A stretch of DNA of 64,000 nucleotides from Comamonas testosteroni (GTDB lineage Bacteria > Pseudomonadota > Gammaproteobacteria > Burkholderiales > Burkholderiaceae_C). The notes beneath the pieces are model-generated. The model did no database searches. It had not been told where the DNA came from and saw only the letters and a list, made by a program, of their open reading frames with translations. The number at the start of each line of letters is the position of its first letter. Position 1 is the stretch's first letter. The position numbers were made by a program, and so were the translations under genes. Shown piece by piece: positions 26,394 to 34,598 of this stretch. Location of the stretch: assembly GCF_014076415.1 (NCBI RefSeq), contig NZ_CP043568.1:4340001-4404000 (forward strand). The letters run 5' to 3'.

Positions 26394-27194
26394 ATGACTG
26401 CCATTTCCCATAACTCCAATCAGTGCGGCTCGTGCACCCTGGTGGGTGCCGGCCCCGGCGACCCCGAGCTGCTGACCATCAAGGCCGCCAAGGCCATTGC
26501 CTCAGCCAGCGTGCTGTTTGTCGACGATCTGGTCAGCGATGGCGTGATGAGCCACGCCTCGCCCAGCGCCCGCGTGGTCTATGTGGGCAAGCGCGGCGGC
26601 TGCAAGAGCACCCCCCAGGCCTTTATCGAAAAGCTCATGATTGCGGCCGTGCAGGACGGCGAACGCGTGGTGCGCCTCAAGGGCGGCGACCCCTTCATCT
26701 TTGGCCGCGGCGGCGAAGAGGTCGAACATCTGCGTCAGGCCGGCATCGAGGTGGATGTCATCAATGGCATCACCTCCGGTCTCGCGGGCCTGACCAGCCT
26801 GGGCGCCCCACTGACCCACCGCGACCGCGCGCATGGTGTGCTTTTCATGACCGGCCATGCCAAGCCCGGCGACAGCGGCCCCGACTGGCGCCAGATCGCC
26901 GCCACGGCCCATGCTGCCAAGCTGACGCTGGTGATCTATATGGGAGTGAGCAGCGTCGAGCGCATCAGCGACGAACTGCTCAGCGGCCTGCCCGGCAGCA
27001 CGCCAGTGGCCGTGATCCAGCATGCCAGCCTGCCGCAGCAGCGCCATGCGCTGACTTTTCTGAAGGATTTGCCGCAGAGCATTGCCGACCATCAGCTGGG
27101 CAGCCCCAGCATCATCGTCGTCGGCGATGTGGTCCAGGGCATTGCCGCCTGGCAGAACCAGCCCCAGGCCTTGCCGCAATCAGCGGCGGCCTGA
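26394..27194 (+). CDS. cobA: Uroporphyrinogen-III C-methyltransferase
   Basis: A 266-residue SUMT enzyme that methylates uroporphyrinogen III at C2 and C7 with S-adenosylmethionine to give precorrin-2, the branch point to sirohaem and cobalamin. The SAM-binding loop VGAGPGDPELLTIKAAKAI is near residue 17. The second signature VRLKGGDPFIFGRGGEE follows near residue 98, with GITSGLAGLTSLGAPLTHRD near 125. There is no CysG-type N-terminal dehydrogenase, so a separate enzyme must complete sirohaem. It forms an operon with ybiB. Confidence 0.96.
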   Translation: MTAISHNSNQCGSCTLVGAGPGDPELLTIKAAKAIASASVLFVDDLVSDGVMSHASPSARVVYVGKRGGCKSTPQAFIEKLMIAAVQDGERVVRLKGGDPFIFGRGGEEVEHLRQAGIEVDVINGITSGLAGLTSLGAPLTHRDRAHGVLFMTGHAKPGDSGPDWRQIAATAHAAKLTLVIYMGVSSVERISDELLSGLPGSTPVAVIQHASLPQQRHALTFLKDLPQSIADHQLGSPSIIVVGDVVQGIAAWQNQPQALPQSAAA

Positions 27195-27254
27195 GCCAGG
27201 ACCGCCCCCGGGCTGTCCCGCGCAGCCCGGGCAGGCGGCAAGCGCCGCCCTGCA

Positions 27255-27734
27255 TCAGGGAGTACGGGTCTCGGCGAAGCGCTCGGCCAGCTCCTTGCGC
27301 AGCTCCTTGCGAATGATGGCGGCGTCCCAGCGGCGCTTTTCCTCGTCGGTCTCAAGCTGCAGCGGGGGCACGGGGGCAGGCTTTTTGTCATCATCCACGG
27401 CCACCATGGTGAAGAAGCAGCTGTTCACATGGCGCACCACCTGGCTGCGAATCTCCTCGGCAATCACCTTGATGCCGATTTCCATGGACGACTTGCCGGT
27501 GTGGTTCACGCTGGCCAGAAAAGTCACCAGCTCACCTACATGGATAGGCTGCAGAAACATCACCTGATCCACGCTCAGCGTCACGACATAGCGGCCCGCA
27601 TAGCGGCTGGCGCAGGCATAGGCGACCTGGTCCAGCAATTTCAGGATGGCGCCCCCGTGCACATTGCCGGAGAAGTTGGCCATGTCAGGCGACATGAGCA
27701 CGGTCATGCTCAGCTGGTGGGATGGTGTATTCAT
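27255..27734 (-). CDS. Acyl-CoA thioesterase, hotdog fold
   Basis: A 159-residue hotdog protein of the YciA/acyl-CoA hydrolase group. The active-site region is SGNVHGGAILKLLDQVAYACASRY, with the Asp of the central helix, preceded by MSPDMANF. The second conserved strand set is VVTLSVDQVMFLQPIHVGELVTF. It hydrolyses acyl-CoA to free acid and CoA, probably with broad specificity. The start MNTPSHQLSM at 27734 is preferred to an open frame 19 codons longer because homology begins there, although the ribosome site is weak. The C-terminal tail is rich in Lys, Arg and Glu. Confidence 0.9.
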   Translation of the reverse strand: MNTPSHQLSMTVLMSPDMANFSGNVHGGAILKLLDQVAYACASRYAGRYVVTLSVDQVMFLQPIHVGELVTFLASVNHTGKSSMEIGIKVIAEEIRSQVVRHVNSCFFTMVAVDDDKKPAPVPPLQLETDEEKRRWDAAIIRKELRKELAERFAETRTP

Positions 27735-27927
27735 GGGGCGCGATTCTAGAAGTGATCCGGGACGCACGCTGAACCCTTGCGCATACCCCAATGGGACAAC
27801 GGGCTGGCGACTGCGCAGGCATCACGATCCGCGCATTTCGGGACTTTGTCAGCCCCTAGAGCACCAGTGACCAGCCATCTGGGACAATGACCGGCTTTGT
27901 TGTTCGTGCCTCAGCGCCCTGCCCGCC

Positions 27928-29202
27928 GTGTCCTCCACCCCACAGGTCCCCTTCCAGATTTTTGACGCCATCATCATCGGCGCCGGTGCCGCAGGCCTGT
28001 TCTGCGCGGCCCAGGCCGGCCAGCAGGGCCTGAAGGTGCTGCTGATCGATCATGCGCCCAAGGTGGCCGAGAAGATTCGCATCTCGGGCGGCGGACGCTG
28101 CAACTTCACCAATCGCGATCTGGACGTGCGCGCGCCACACAAGCATTTCGTGGGGCAGAACCCTCAGTTCTGCCGCTCGGCCCTCTCGCGCTTCACACCC
28201 GCAGATTTCATCACGCTGATGGACAGGCATGGCATTGCCCACCACGAAAAGCACAAGGGCCAGTTGTTTGCCGACCATTCGGCCGAGGACATCATCGCCA
28301 TGCTGCTGGCCGAGTGCACGGCGGGCGGCGTGCAGCGCTGGCAGCCTTGCCAGGTCAGGAAAGTAGTGTTTTCGCCGTCAAACGCAGATGCAGAAATCGA
28401 TTGCAGCTATCAGATTGAAACCGATCGCGGCATAGTGCAAGCTGCCAATCTGGTCATTGCCACCGGCGGCCTGAGCATTCCCAAGATAGGCGCCACCGAC
28501 TTCGGCTATCGGCTGGCCCAGCAGTTCGATCTGCCGCTGATCGAGCGCACGCCCGGCCTGGTGCCCATGACCTTCGACGGCGAAGGCTGGCAGCCCTACG
28601 CGGGCCTGGCCGGTCTGGCCCTGCCTGTGGAAATCAGCACCGGCAGCAAAAAGGAGCGCATGAGCTTCCATGAGGATTTGCTGTTCACCCATCGCGGCCT
28701 CTCCGGTCCTGCGGTGCTGCAAATCTCCAGCTACTGGAAGCCCGGCACCCCGCTGCAGATCAATCTGCTGCCTGGCGTGGATCTGGCCGAAGTGCTGGCC
28801 CAGGCCAAGCTCCACTCGCGCAAGCTGGTCGCCAACGAGCTGGCCGCCCACCTGCCCGCGCGCCTGGCCGATGCCTGGGTCGGCCGCATGCCCGAGCTGC
28901 AGCGCCCCATCAACGAGGCCGGCGACAAGGCCCTGGCCAGACTGGCCGAACAGCTGTCGCGCTGGGAAATCACCCCCACGGGTACCGAAGGCTACAAAAA
29001 AGCCGAGGTCACGCTGGGCGGCGTGGACACCAAGGTGCTGTCACAGCAAACCATGGAGTGCAAGAGCCAGCCTGGCCTGTACTTTATCGGCGAGGTGGTG
29101 GACATCACCGGCTGGCTGGGCGGCTACAACTTCCAGTGGGCCTGGGCCAGTGCCGCCGCCTGCGCCCAGGCCATGGCGGAAAAGCAGCCAGTCATGGCTT
29201 GA
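27928..29202 (+). CDS. BaiN/RdsA-family FAD-dependent oxidoreductase
   Basis: A 424-residue flavoprotein of the HI0933 family. The FAD dinucleotide loop is IIIGAGAAGLFCAAQAGQQG at the N-terminus. The family motif RISGGGRCNFTN is near residue 50, ATGGLSIPKIGATDFGY near residue 178, and the C-terminal FAD segment YFIGEVVDITGWLGGYNFQWAW near residue 388. Members include bile-acid reductase BaiN and rhodoquinone or aminoacetone-related enzymes, so the substrate here is open. The start codon appears to be GTG, with no ATG suitably placed. It is monocistronic, ending at a strong terminator. Confidence 0.9.
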   Translation: MSSTPQVPFQIFDAIIIGAGAAGLFCAAQAGQQGLKVLLIDHAPKVAEKIRISGGGRCNFTNRDLDVRAPHKHFVGQNPQFCRSALSRFTPADFITLMDRHGIAHHEKHKGQLFADHSAEDIIAMLLAECTAGGVQRWQPCQVRKVVFSPSNADAEIDCSYQIETDRGIVQAANLVIATGGLSIPKIGATDFGYRLAQQFDLPLIERTPGLVPMTFDGEGWQPYAGLAGLALPVEISTGSKKERMSFHEDLLFTHRGLSGPAVLQISSYWKPGTPLQINLLPGVDLAEVLAQAKLHSRKLVANELAAHLPARLADAWVGRMPELQRPINEAGDKALARLAEQLSRWEITPTGTEGYKKAEVTLGGVDTKVLSQQTMECKSQPGLYFIGEVVDITGWLGGYNFQWAWASAAACAQAMAEKQPVMA

Positions 29203-29232
29203 GCGACTGAAGCCGCAGCGCCTGCCGCCATG

Positions 29233-29261
29233 AAAAAAGGATGGTTGAGCCATCCTTTTTT
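29233..29261. terminator. Bidirectional intrinsic terminator between convergent genes
   Basis: A 12-bp perfect stem (aaaaaaggatgg at 29233-29244, ccatcctttttt at 29250-29261) with a 5-base loop serves the flavoprotein gene on the left and the BMP-family gene on the right. Confidence 0.9.
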
Positions 29262-29291
29262 TGCTGCCTGCGCCTGCGGCGCATCATCCGG

Positions 29292-30341
29292 TCAGGCAGA
29301 AAACTCCTTGCCTTCATAGTGTTCGGGAACCTTGAGCTGCCCCGAGGCGATGGCAGCCGACGCCTTGGCCACGCGCTCGCGCACAGCGGCTGACACGCCC
29401 TGGCCCATGCTCAGGCGTACGGCGGCCGGGTCGCTCAGGCCGATCTTGCGAATCCCCGGGCCCGGCGCACCGCGCTCCTGCATGTCCTTGACGGCCAAGA
29501 ACGCGCCAATGCCCACATCGGCCCAGGCGGAAGCGACAAACACCTGCGGATCCACCGTGGTCCAGTCGATCACATTGCCGATCTGGCGTGTGCCCGCCTC
29601 GCGGCAGGCCTGGGTCACGCCATCGCGACCGGAGTTGAGCATGGTGAAGATCACATCAGCACCGGCAGCCATCTGGGCCTTGGCAATGCGGTGCGACAAG
29701 GCGTTGTCGTCCTGATCGCCCGAGAAGTTCGTCAGCAGCTTGACCCTGGGGTCGGTATCGCGCACGCCGGCCGCATAGGCGGCACGGCCCTTGAGTCCCG
29801 GCGGCACGCGAATGCCCGACATATGACCGACCACACCGGTTTTGGTGGTCAGCGCCGCCAGCACTCCGGCCAGATAGGCCGACTCCTCCTGCAGCACGTC
29901 ATAGCTGCAGAGATTGCCTCCCTGCACCGCGCCCTGGGTCACAACGAACTGGGTCCTTGGAAAGCGCGCCGCAACTTCGGCTGCGGCCTGATTGTTCTGC
30001 CCGCCATGGGCAATCACCAGCTGCGCGCCCTGCTCCGCGAGCTGCGCGAGAGCCGGCACCAGCAACTCCTTCCTGGGCGCCATGCCGTCCAGAAAATAGG
30101 TCTGCACACCCAGTTCCTGACGCGCCTTTTCCAGGCCGCGCCAGCCGGCCTCCATAAAGCCCTTGTCGCTGCGCGAGCCCGCAAACAGACCGCCCACCAC
30201 CAGGGTACCGCCGGATGCGGCAGGCCCGGAAACTCCGGCCCTGCCGGCACAGGCCGTCAATGCCAGCAAGCCCGGCACGGCGACGGCCGAAGCCATCCAC
30301 TGGCGACGCGAAATCAATGAGGAATGAGAAGCACTGGACAA
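29292..30341 (-). CDS. BMP-family substrate-binding lipoprotein (orphan)
   Basis: A 349-residue receptor of the Bmp/PnrA family, whose members bind nucleosides or, in related groups, purines and autoinducers. The N-terminus combines SRRQWMASA, a twin-arginine-like start, with a lipobox LTAC at about residue 31, suggesting a Tat-exported lipoprotein. The body begins TLVVGGLFAGSRSDKGFMEAGWRG, where SDKGFMEAG corresponds to the family's D-x-G-x-N/Q region. A later marker is MSGIRVPPGLKGRAAYAAGV. No permease or ATPase gene adjoins it. A perfect palindrome lies upstream. Confidence 0.88.
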   Translation of the reverse strand: MSSASHSSLISRRQWMASAVAVPGLLALTACAGRAGVSGPAASGGTLVVGGLFAGSRSDKGFMEAGWRGLEKARQELGVQTYFLDGMAPRKELLVPALAQLAEQGAQLVIAHGGQNNQAAAEVAARFPRTQFVVTQGAVQGGNLCSYDVLQEESAYLAGVLAALTTKTGVVGHMSGIRVPPGLKGRAAYAAGVRDTDPRVKLLTNFSGDQDDNALSHRIAKAQMAAGADVIFTMLNSGRDGVTQACREAGTRQIGNVIDWTTVDPQVFVASAWADVGIGAFLAVKDMQERGAPGPGIRKIGLSDPAAVRLSMGQGVSAAVRERVAKASAAIASGQLKVPEHYEGKEFSA

Positions 30342-30637
30342 GATGGAAGCTCCTTGAACACGGAAAGACAGCGACGCGCACAGGCACGAAGCCCATTTAT
30401 TCCTTGACCTTGGTCACGAAATAAAGCTTCCAAACTGTATGCAATTTTCGTGTACACGATACTCCCAAGAAACCCCAGAGCCCAGCCCGGCCTTGCTCCG
30501 CGCAATGCACGCGCCTGGAGTGCGCCGGCAGGCGCAAATGCACAAAACGGAGCCTGGACCTGGCCTTGGGCAGCGCGCCCCTGCAGCCGCAAAACCGCGC
30601 AGACCTGTCCGACGCCGGATTGCTTCGCGCGCCAATC
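30342..30637. other. Non-coding divergent spacer before rpsU
   Basis: With the rpsU leader, the gap between the BMP-family gene and rpsU is about 450 bases. It holds one perfect palindrome (30448-30459), the small dyad gcgccggcaggcgc near 30522, and the rpsU promoter. The open frames crossing it have no recognisable domain or ribosome site. Confidence 0.5.
30448..30459. promoter_or_regulatory. 12-bp palindrome upstream of the BMP-family gene
   Basis: TCGTGTACACGA is a perfect inverted repeat about 107 bases before the BMP-family start. It resembles GntR- or LacI-type operator cores. The binding protein is unknown. Confidence 0.35.
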
Positions 30638-30666
30638 AAGACGCCGCTCAAGTCTTGGTCTATAAT
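30638..30666 (+). promoter_or_regulatory. Likely sigma-70 promoter of rpsU
   Basis: TATAAT at 30661-30666 is a perfect -10 hexamer; the -35 region near 30638-30643 is poor. It lies 129 bases before rpsU, so the transcript has a long leader. GC context and position make this the best promoter candidate in the spacer. Confidence 0.55.
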
Positions 30667-30794
30667 GCTCGACTTTGCTGGCATTACCCCGTCGGCCATA
30701 CTAGTTAAAAAGTGGCGGGGAAACCGCTGTTCACGGCTCTCAGGCCCGATCTTCCCGAGAACCCTCTGTCAGCACAGATATATCTGGAAATTAA

Positions 30795-31007
30795 ATGACT
30801 ACCATCCGCGTCAAAGAAAACGAGCCCTATGAAGTTGCCCTGCGCCGCTTCAAGCGCACCATCGAAAAGCTGGGTCTGCTGACCGATCTGCGTGCTCGCG
30901 AGTTCTACGAAAAGCCCACAGCCGAGCGCAAGCGCAAGAAGGCTGCTGCCGTGAAGCGTCACTACAAGCGCGTTCGCAGCATGCAACTGCCTAAGAAGCT
31001 GTACTAA
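30795..31007 (+). CDS. rpsU: 30S ribosomal protein S21
   Basis: A 70-residue basic protein beginning [20 protein letters not shown] and ending in a Lys/Arg-rich helix ([15 protein letters not shown]), diagnostic of bS21. It binds the 16S rRNA 3' end region of the small subunit and aids initiation. In many bacteria it heads a macromolecular synthesis operon with dnaG and rpoD; here a terminator follows directly and neither of those genes is in the window, only a yqeY-like gene. Confidence 0.97.
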   Translation: MTTIRVKENEPYEVALRRFKRTIEKLGLLTDLRAREFYEKPTAERKRKKAAAVKRHYKRVRSMQLPKKLY

Positions 31008-31044
31008 TCGTTGATTAGGACCAGTCGGCCTTAAAACAGCCGCA

Positions 31045-31078
31045 AACCCGCGCTCGGGACGCCAGGCGCGGGTTTTTT
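31045..31078 (+). terminator. Intrinsic terminator after rpsU
   Basis: A 9-bp stem (aacccgcgc at 31045-31053, gcgcgggtt at 31066-31074) is followed by a run of T. The downstream yqeY-like gene must use its own promoter or readthrough. Confidence 0.85.
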
Positions 31079-31189
31079 GTTTTCTGGCCACTGCCAAGCC
31101 TGCCTGGCTGCGCAGTGACCTCCCTGCGAATGGATAGTCAACGCCGTTCACACTGCGCGCCACCATTCGCCAACCCCAAGGAGAAAGCC

Positions 31190-31636
31190 ATGAGCCTGAA
31201 AGCCCAGATTACCGAAGACATGAAGACCGCCATGCGTGCCAAGGACAGCGCGCGCCTGGGCACCATCCGCCTGCTGCAGGCCGCGATGAAGCAAAAGGAA
31301 GTGGACGAGCGCATCGAGCTCGACGACGCTGCCGTCATCGCCATCGTCGACAAGCTGATCAAGCAGCGCAAGGACTCCATCGCCGCCTTCGAAGCCGCCA
31401 ATCGCAGCGATCTGGCCGATGTGGAAAAGGCCGAAATGGAAGTGCTCAAGGTCTATCTGCCCGAACGCATGGGCGAAGCCGAGATCACCGCAGCCGTTCA
31501 GGCCATCGTGGCCGAACTGGGCGCCTCCGGCCCCGGCGACATGGGCAAGGTGATGGGCGCCGTCAAGACCCAGCTGGCCGGCAAGGCCGATATGGGCCTG
31601 GTGTCCGCTGCCGTGAAGGCCGCGCTGACAAAGTAA
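31190..31636 (+). CDS. GatB/YqeY-domain protein
   Basis: A 148-residue helical protein of the YqeY family. It begins MSLKAQITEDMKTAMRAKDS and has the conserved RLGTIRLLQAAMKQKEVDE and KQRKDSIAAFEAANRSDL, then the tail GPGDMGKVMGAVKTQLAGKADM. The fold matches the tRNA-binding tail domain of GatB, but the free-standing protein has no amidotransferase catalytic part; its role is unsettled. AAGGAG precedes the start. It commonly follows rpsU, as here. Confidence 0.93.
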   Translation: MSLKAQITEDMKTAMRAKDSARLGTIRLLQAAMKQKEVDERIELDDAAVIAIVDKLIKQRKDSIAAFEAANRSDLADVEKAEMEVLKVYLPERMGEAEITAAVQAIVAELGASGPGDMGKVMGAVKTQLAGKADMGLVSAAVKAALTK

Positions 31637-31684
31637 TTGGCCACCGGCCTGAGCCATCACGCGGCATCAGGCTCAAAAACAGAA

Positions 31685-31759
31685 GCTGCTTGCGCTTGCT
31701 TTACATATCTTTCAGATTCAAAAGACTCTGAAATTCATGTATATCAATCGATAGCAGCT
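31685..31759. repeat. Dispersed 75-bp palindromic element, family A, copy 1
   Basis: The element has gct, tgcgct six bases on, the inner dyad TTTCAGA-N10-TCTGAAA (31710-31733) and a closing cagct at 31755-31759. The same landmarks occur with identical spacing at 51911-51985. An outer dyad agaagctgct/agcagcttct (31681-31690, 31753-31762) followed by T residues may also terminate the yqeY transcript. Its right arm overlaps the last codons of the lysR gene at 31744. Confidence 0.75.
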
Positions 31760-32679
31760 TCTTTTTTAATAGTATTCCTGAATCCCGTTGGCGCCTGTTT
31801 GCTGAAGAACTCCTGCAGGAACTCGACGCAGACCCGCACCTTGGCCGAGCGCTCCAGCCGCGTCGGATAGACAGCCCAGATATTCGCCTGCTGCCGCCAC
31901 TCGGGCAGCAACTGCAACAGGCTGCCGGAGTGCAGATCGGCCGCCACATCCCAGAGCGAGCGCAGCACGATGCCATGGCCATCTCGCGCCCATTGCACGG
32001 CCATCTCGCCATGATTGGTGGACAGCGGCCCGGTCACTTTCACGCTGCGCTCCTGACTGCCAGAGCGCAGTTTCCAGACACCGAAGGGATGGTCGCGCTC
32101 CTTGATGACCAGACAGTCATGGGCGGCCAGTTCGTCGAGCGTGCGCGGACTGCCACGCCGCTGCACATAGGCCGGGGCCGCGCACAGCACGCGGTGGTTG
32201 TCGGCCAGATGCCGCGCAATCAGGTGCGGTGCGATCTCGTCGCCCACACGCACATCGAGATCGAAGCCCTCGGCCGCGACATCGACGATGCGGTCGAACA
32301 CTTCCAGGCGCAGCTGCAGCGCCGGATATTGCCCAATCAGCTGCGACAGCGCGGGTGCCACCACATTGCGGCCAAAGCCGAAGCTGGTGGACACCCGCAG
32401 CAGGCCGCGCGGCTGGCGGCGCGTCACATCCACCTCCTGCAGCAGATGCTCGACCTCGTCCAGAATGCGCTGCGCCCAGTGGTAGACGCGCTCGCCCTGC
32501 TCGGTGACGGCGACCCGCCGTGTGGTGCGATGCAGCAGCTTCACGCCCAGCTCCTGCTCCAGCAGGCGGATGCGCTTGCTGACAAAGGCCGGCGAAGCAT
32601 TGTGCGCGGCCGCAGCCTCGGCAAAGCTGGCTTTGCGCACCACGGTGGTGAAGACACGCAGGTCTTCGGGCGAAGGCAT
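31744..32679 (-). CDS. LysR-family regulator, DmlR/TtdR type
   Basis: A 311-residue LysR regulator. The helix-turn-helix lies in DLRVFTTVVRKASFAEAAAAHNASPAFVSKRIRLLEQELG, with the wing LLHRTTRRVAVTEQGE. An effector domain follows. It diverges from the ttuC-like gene 130 bases away, the same arrangement as dmlR and dmlA in E. coli, so it probably activates that gene in response to tartrate or D-malate. The start is taken as the ATG at 32679; a GTG at 32688 is also in frame. The last codons (IKKEAAID) are provided by the family A repeat arm, so the C-terminus may have been altered by the repeat. Confidence 0.9.
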   Translation of the reverse strand: MPSPEDLRVFTTVVRKASFAEAAAAHNASPAFVSKRIRLLEQELGVKLLHRTTRRVAVTEQGERVYHWAQRILDEVEHLLQEVDVTRRQPRGLLRVSTSFGFGRNVVAPALSQLIGQYPALQLRLEVFDRIVDVAAEGFDLDVRVGDEIAPHLIARHLADNHRVLCAAPAYVQRRGSPRTLDELAAHDCLVIKERDHPFGVWKLRSGSQERSVKVTGPLSTNHGEMAVQWARDGHGIVLRSLWDVAADLHSGSLLQLLPEWRQQANIWAVYPTRLERSAKVRVCVEFLQEFFSKQAPTGFRNTIKKEAAID

Positions 32680-32808
32680 TTTCTGCACGATCTGTAAACA
32701 ATCAGGCCACGATCAGTCAATTGTATTCAGTTATGCAAGGTGCAAAAATACCGCCAGGCACAGGCCGAGCCGCTGCCTCGCCACCCAACACATTCACGAG
32801 AGAGCACC

Positions 32809-33897
32809 ATGTCCACTCCCAAAAAGATCGCAGTCATTGCCGGCGACGGTATCGGCAAGGAAGTCATGCCCGAAGGCCTGCGCGCGCTGGAAGCCGCAGC
32901 CAGGCGCTTCGACCTGCCGCTGGAGTTCCACCATTTCGACTGGGCCCACTGCGACTACTACGCCGAACACGGCCAGATGATGCCCGACGACTGGAAGGCC
33001 CAGCTCTCGGACATGGATGCCATCTTCTTCGGCGCCGTGGGCTGGCCCGCCACCGTGCCCGACCATGTCTCGCTGTGGGGGTCCCTCCTCAAGTTCCGCC
33101 GCGAATTCGACCAGTACATCAATCTGCGCCCGGTGCGCCTGTTCGAAGGCGTGCCCTGCCCCCTGGCCGGCCGCAAGCCCGGTGACATCGACTACTACGT
33201 GGTGCGCGAGAACACCGAAGGCGAGTACACCGCCCTGGGCGGCATCATGTTTGAAGGCACGGACCGCGAGATCTGCATCCAGGAATCGGTCTATAGCAAG
33301 CATGGCGCCGATCGCCTGCTCAAGTACGCCTTCGATCTGGCCCAGAGCCGCGCCAAGAAGCACGTGACGCTGGCCACCAAGAGCAACGGCATCGCCATCA
33401 GCATGCCCTGGTGGGACAAGCGCGCCGACGCTGTGGCCAAGGACTACCCCGAAGTCACGCTGGACAAGCAGCACATCGACATCCTGACCGCCCGCTTCGT
33501 GCTGCAGCCCGGCCGCTTCGACGTGGTGGCCGCCACCAATCTGTTTGGCGACATCCTGTCCGACCTGGGTCCTGCCACCACGGGCACCATCGGCCTGGCA
33601 CCGTCGGCCAACCTCAACCCCGACCGCAACTTCCCCTCGCTGTTCGAGCCCGTGCACGGCTCGGCGCCCGACATCTACGGCAAGAACATCGCCAACCCCA
33701 TCGCCATGGTCTGGTCGGGCGCGCTGATGCTGGACTTCCTGGGCCGCAGCGAAGGTGCCTGGCGCCAGGCCCATGACACCATCGTGGCCGCCATCGAGCA
33801 CACGATCAAGGCCGGTCCGCTGACGCCCGATCTGGGCGGCAAGGCCAACACCACCGAGGTGGGCAAAGCCATCGCCGCGGCCATCGCCAAGGCCTGA
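32809..33897 (+). CDS. ttuC: Tartrate / D-malate dehydrogenase
   Basis: A 362-residue member of the isocitrate/isopropylmalate dehydrogenase family. IAVIAGDGIGKEVMPEGLRAL opens the protein. VPDHVSLWGSLLKFRREFDQYINLRP is the TtuC/DmlA type of substrate loop, and NTEGEYTALGG is the helix that separates tartrate/malate enzymes from LeuB. The metal and cofactor region is TNLFGDILSDLGP, with EPVHGSAPDIYGKNIANP and NAD specificity expected. It oxidises tartrate to oxaloglycolate or decarboxylates D-malate to pyruvate. It is divergent from a DmlR-like regulator. Confidence 0.93.
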   Translation: MSTPKKIAVIAGDGIGKEVMPEGLRALEAAARRFDLPLEFHHFDWAHCDYYAEHGQMMPDDWKAQLSDMDAIFFGAVGWPATVPDHVSLWGSLLKFRREFDQYINLRPVRLFEGVPCPLAGRKPGDIDYYVVRENTEGEYTALGGIMFEGTDREICIQESVYSKHGADRLLKYAFDLAQSRAKKHVTLATKSNGIAISMPWWDKRADAVAKDYPEVTLDKQHIDILTARFVLQPGRFDVVAATNLFGDILSDLGPATTGTIGLAPSANLNPDRNFPSLFEPVHGSAPDIYGKNIANPIAMVWSGALMLDFLGRSEGAWRQAHDTIVAAIEHTIKAGPLTPDLGGKANTTEVGKAIAAAIAKA

Positions 33898-33910
33898 TTC
33901 AAGATGAGAG

Positions 33911-33948
33911 GCACCCCGCGCAGGCTGAACCTGCACCGGGGTGCTTTT
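33911..33948 (+). terminator. Intrinsic terminator after ttuC
   Basis: A long interrupted stem (gcaccccg..cagg at 33911-33924 with cctg..cggggtgc at 33930-33944) is followed by TTTTG. Confidence 0.75.
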
Positions 33949-33997
33949 GTACACCTGCACGCCTGAACGCCCAGGGCCGACGGCGGCGGCGCAGGCC

Positions 33998-34459
33998 TCA
34001 GGCCGGAGGTTTGGCTTTGGCTTGCGAAGCGGATTTTCTGGCCGACCGTGCCTGGGCATTGCGCTGTGCAGCGGCCTGCACCAGCGCCTGGAACGCTGCG
34101 GCGTCGAGCACTTCGCCGACATGCAGGTCTATGGCCCGGCGCGTGGCGCCTTCAAGACTGGCATTGAACAGACCTGCCGGATCGGCCAGGGCCGCGCCAT
34201 GCGCGAAGGTCAGCTTGACCACGGCCTTGTAGGTCTCGCCCGTGCACAGAATACCGTCCTGCGACCATACAGGCGTGCCGCGCCATTTCAGCTCCTCCGT
34301 CACGGCGGGCAAAGCCTCGCGGATCAGCCCGCGCACGCGGGCCAGCATGGCGCCGCGCCAGTCGCCCAGGCCGGCAATCCTGGCGTCGATCAGAGCCGAA
34401 GCCTCAGGGCCGCTGACAGGCTCGGCCGGAGGTGCAGGCATGGGCGGCAAGGCAGTCAT
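33998..34459 (-). CDS. DUF1801 domain protein
   Basis: A 153-residue small cytoplasmic protein. The core RVRGLIREALPAVTEELKWRGTPVWS, followed by LCTGETYKAVVKLTFAHGAAL, is the DUF1801 (YdhG-like) pattern, an SCP-like alpha/beta fold of unknown role. The N-terminus is Pro/Ala-rich and the C-terminus is a basic Lys/Arg/Gln/Ala tail (AQARSARKSASQAKAK). It stands between two catabolic units, convergent with ttuC, and shows no obvious link to either. Confidence 0.85.
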   Translation of the reverse strand: MTALPPMPAPPAEPVSGPEASALIDARIAGLGDWRGAMLARVRGLIREALPAVTEELKWRGTPVWSQDGILCTGETYKAVVKLTFAHGAALADPAGLFNASLEGATRRAIDLHVGEVLDAAAFQALVQAAAQRNAQARSARKSASQAKAKPPA

Positions 34460-34598
34460 AGATGGGGCTCCATGGTGTTACCTGGTACCGTGTCCGGCAC
34501 AAGGCTCAAGACATGGGACAAGGATTGCAGCACGGTAGCACGCCAGAGCAGAGCGGCCCCAGAGGGCCAGCCCGCCCTATATCAGGCTCATACCGGGC

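Noticed and set aside
30397..30708. Overlapping short frames in the rpsU upstream spacer
   Set aside because: Present on both strands in several frames, Arg/Pro/Ala-rich, and interrupted by promoter elements; no homology recognised.
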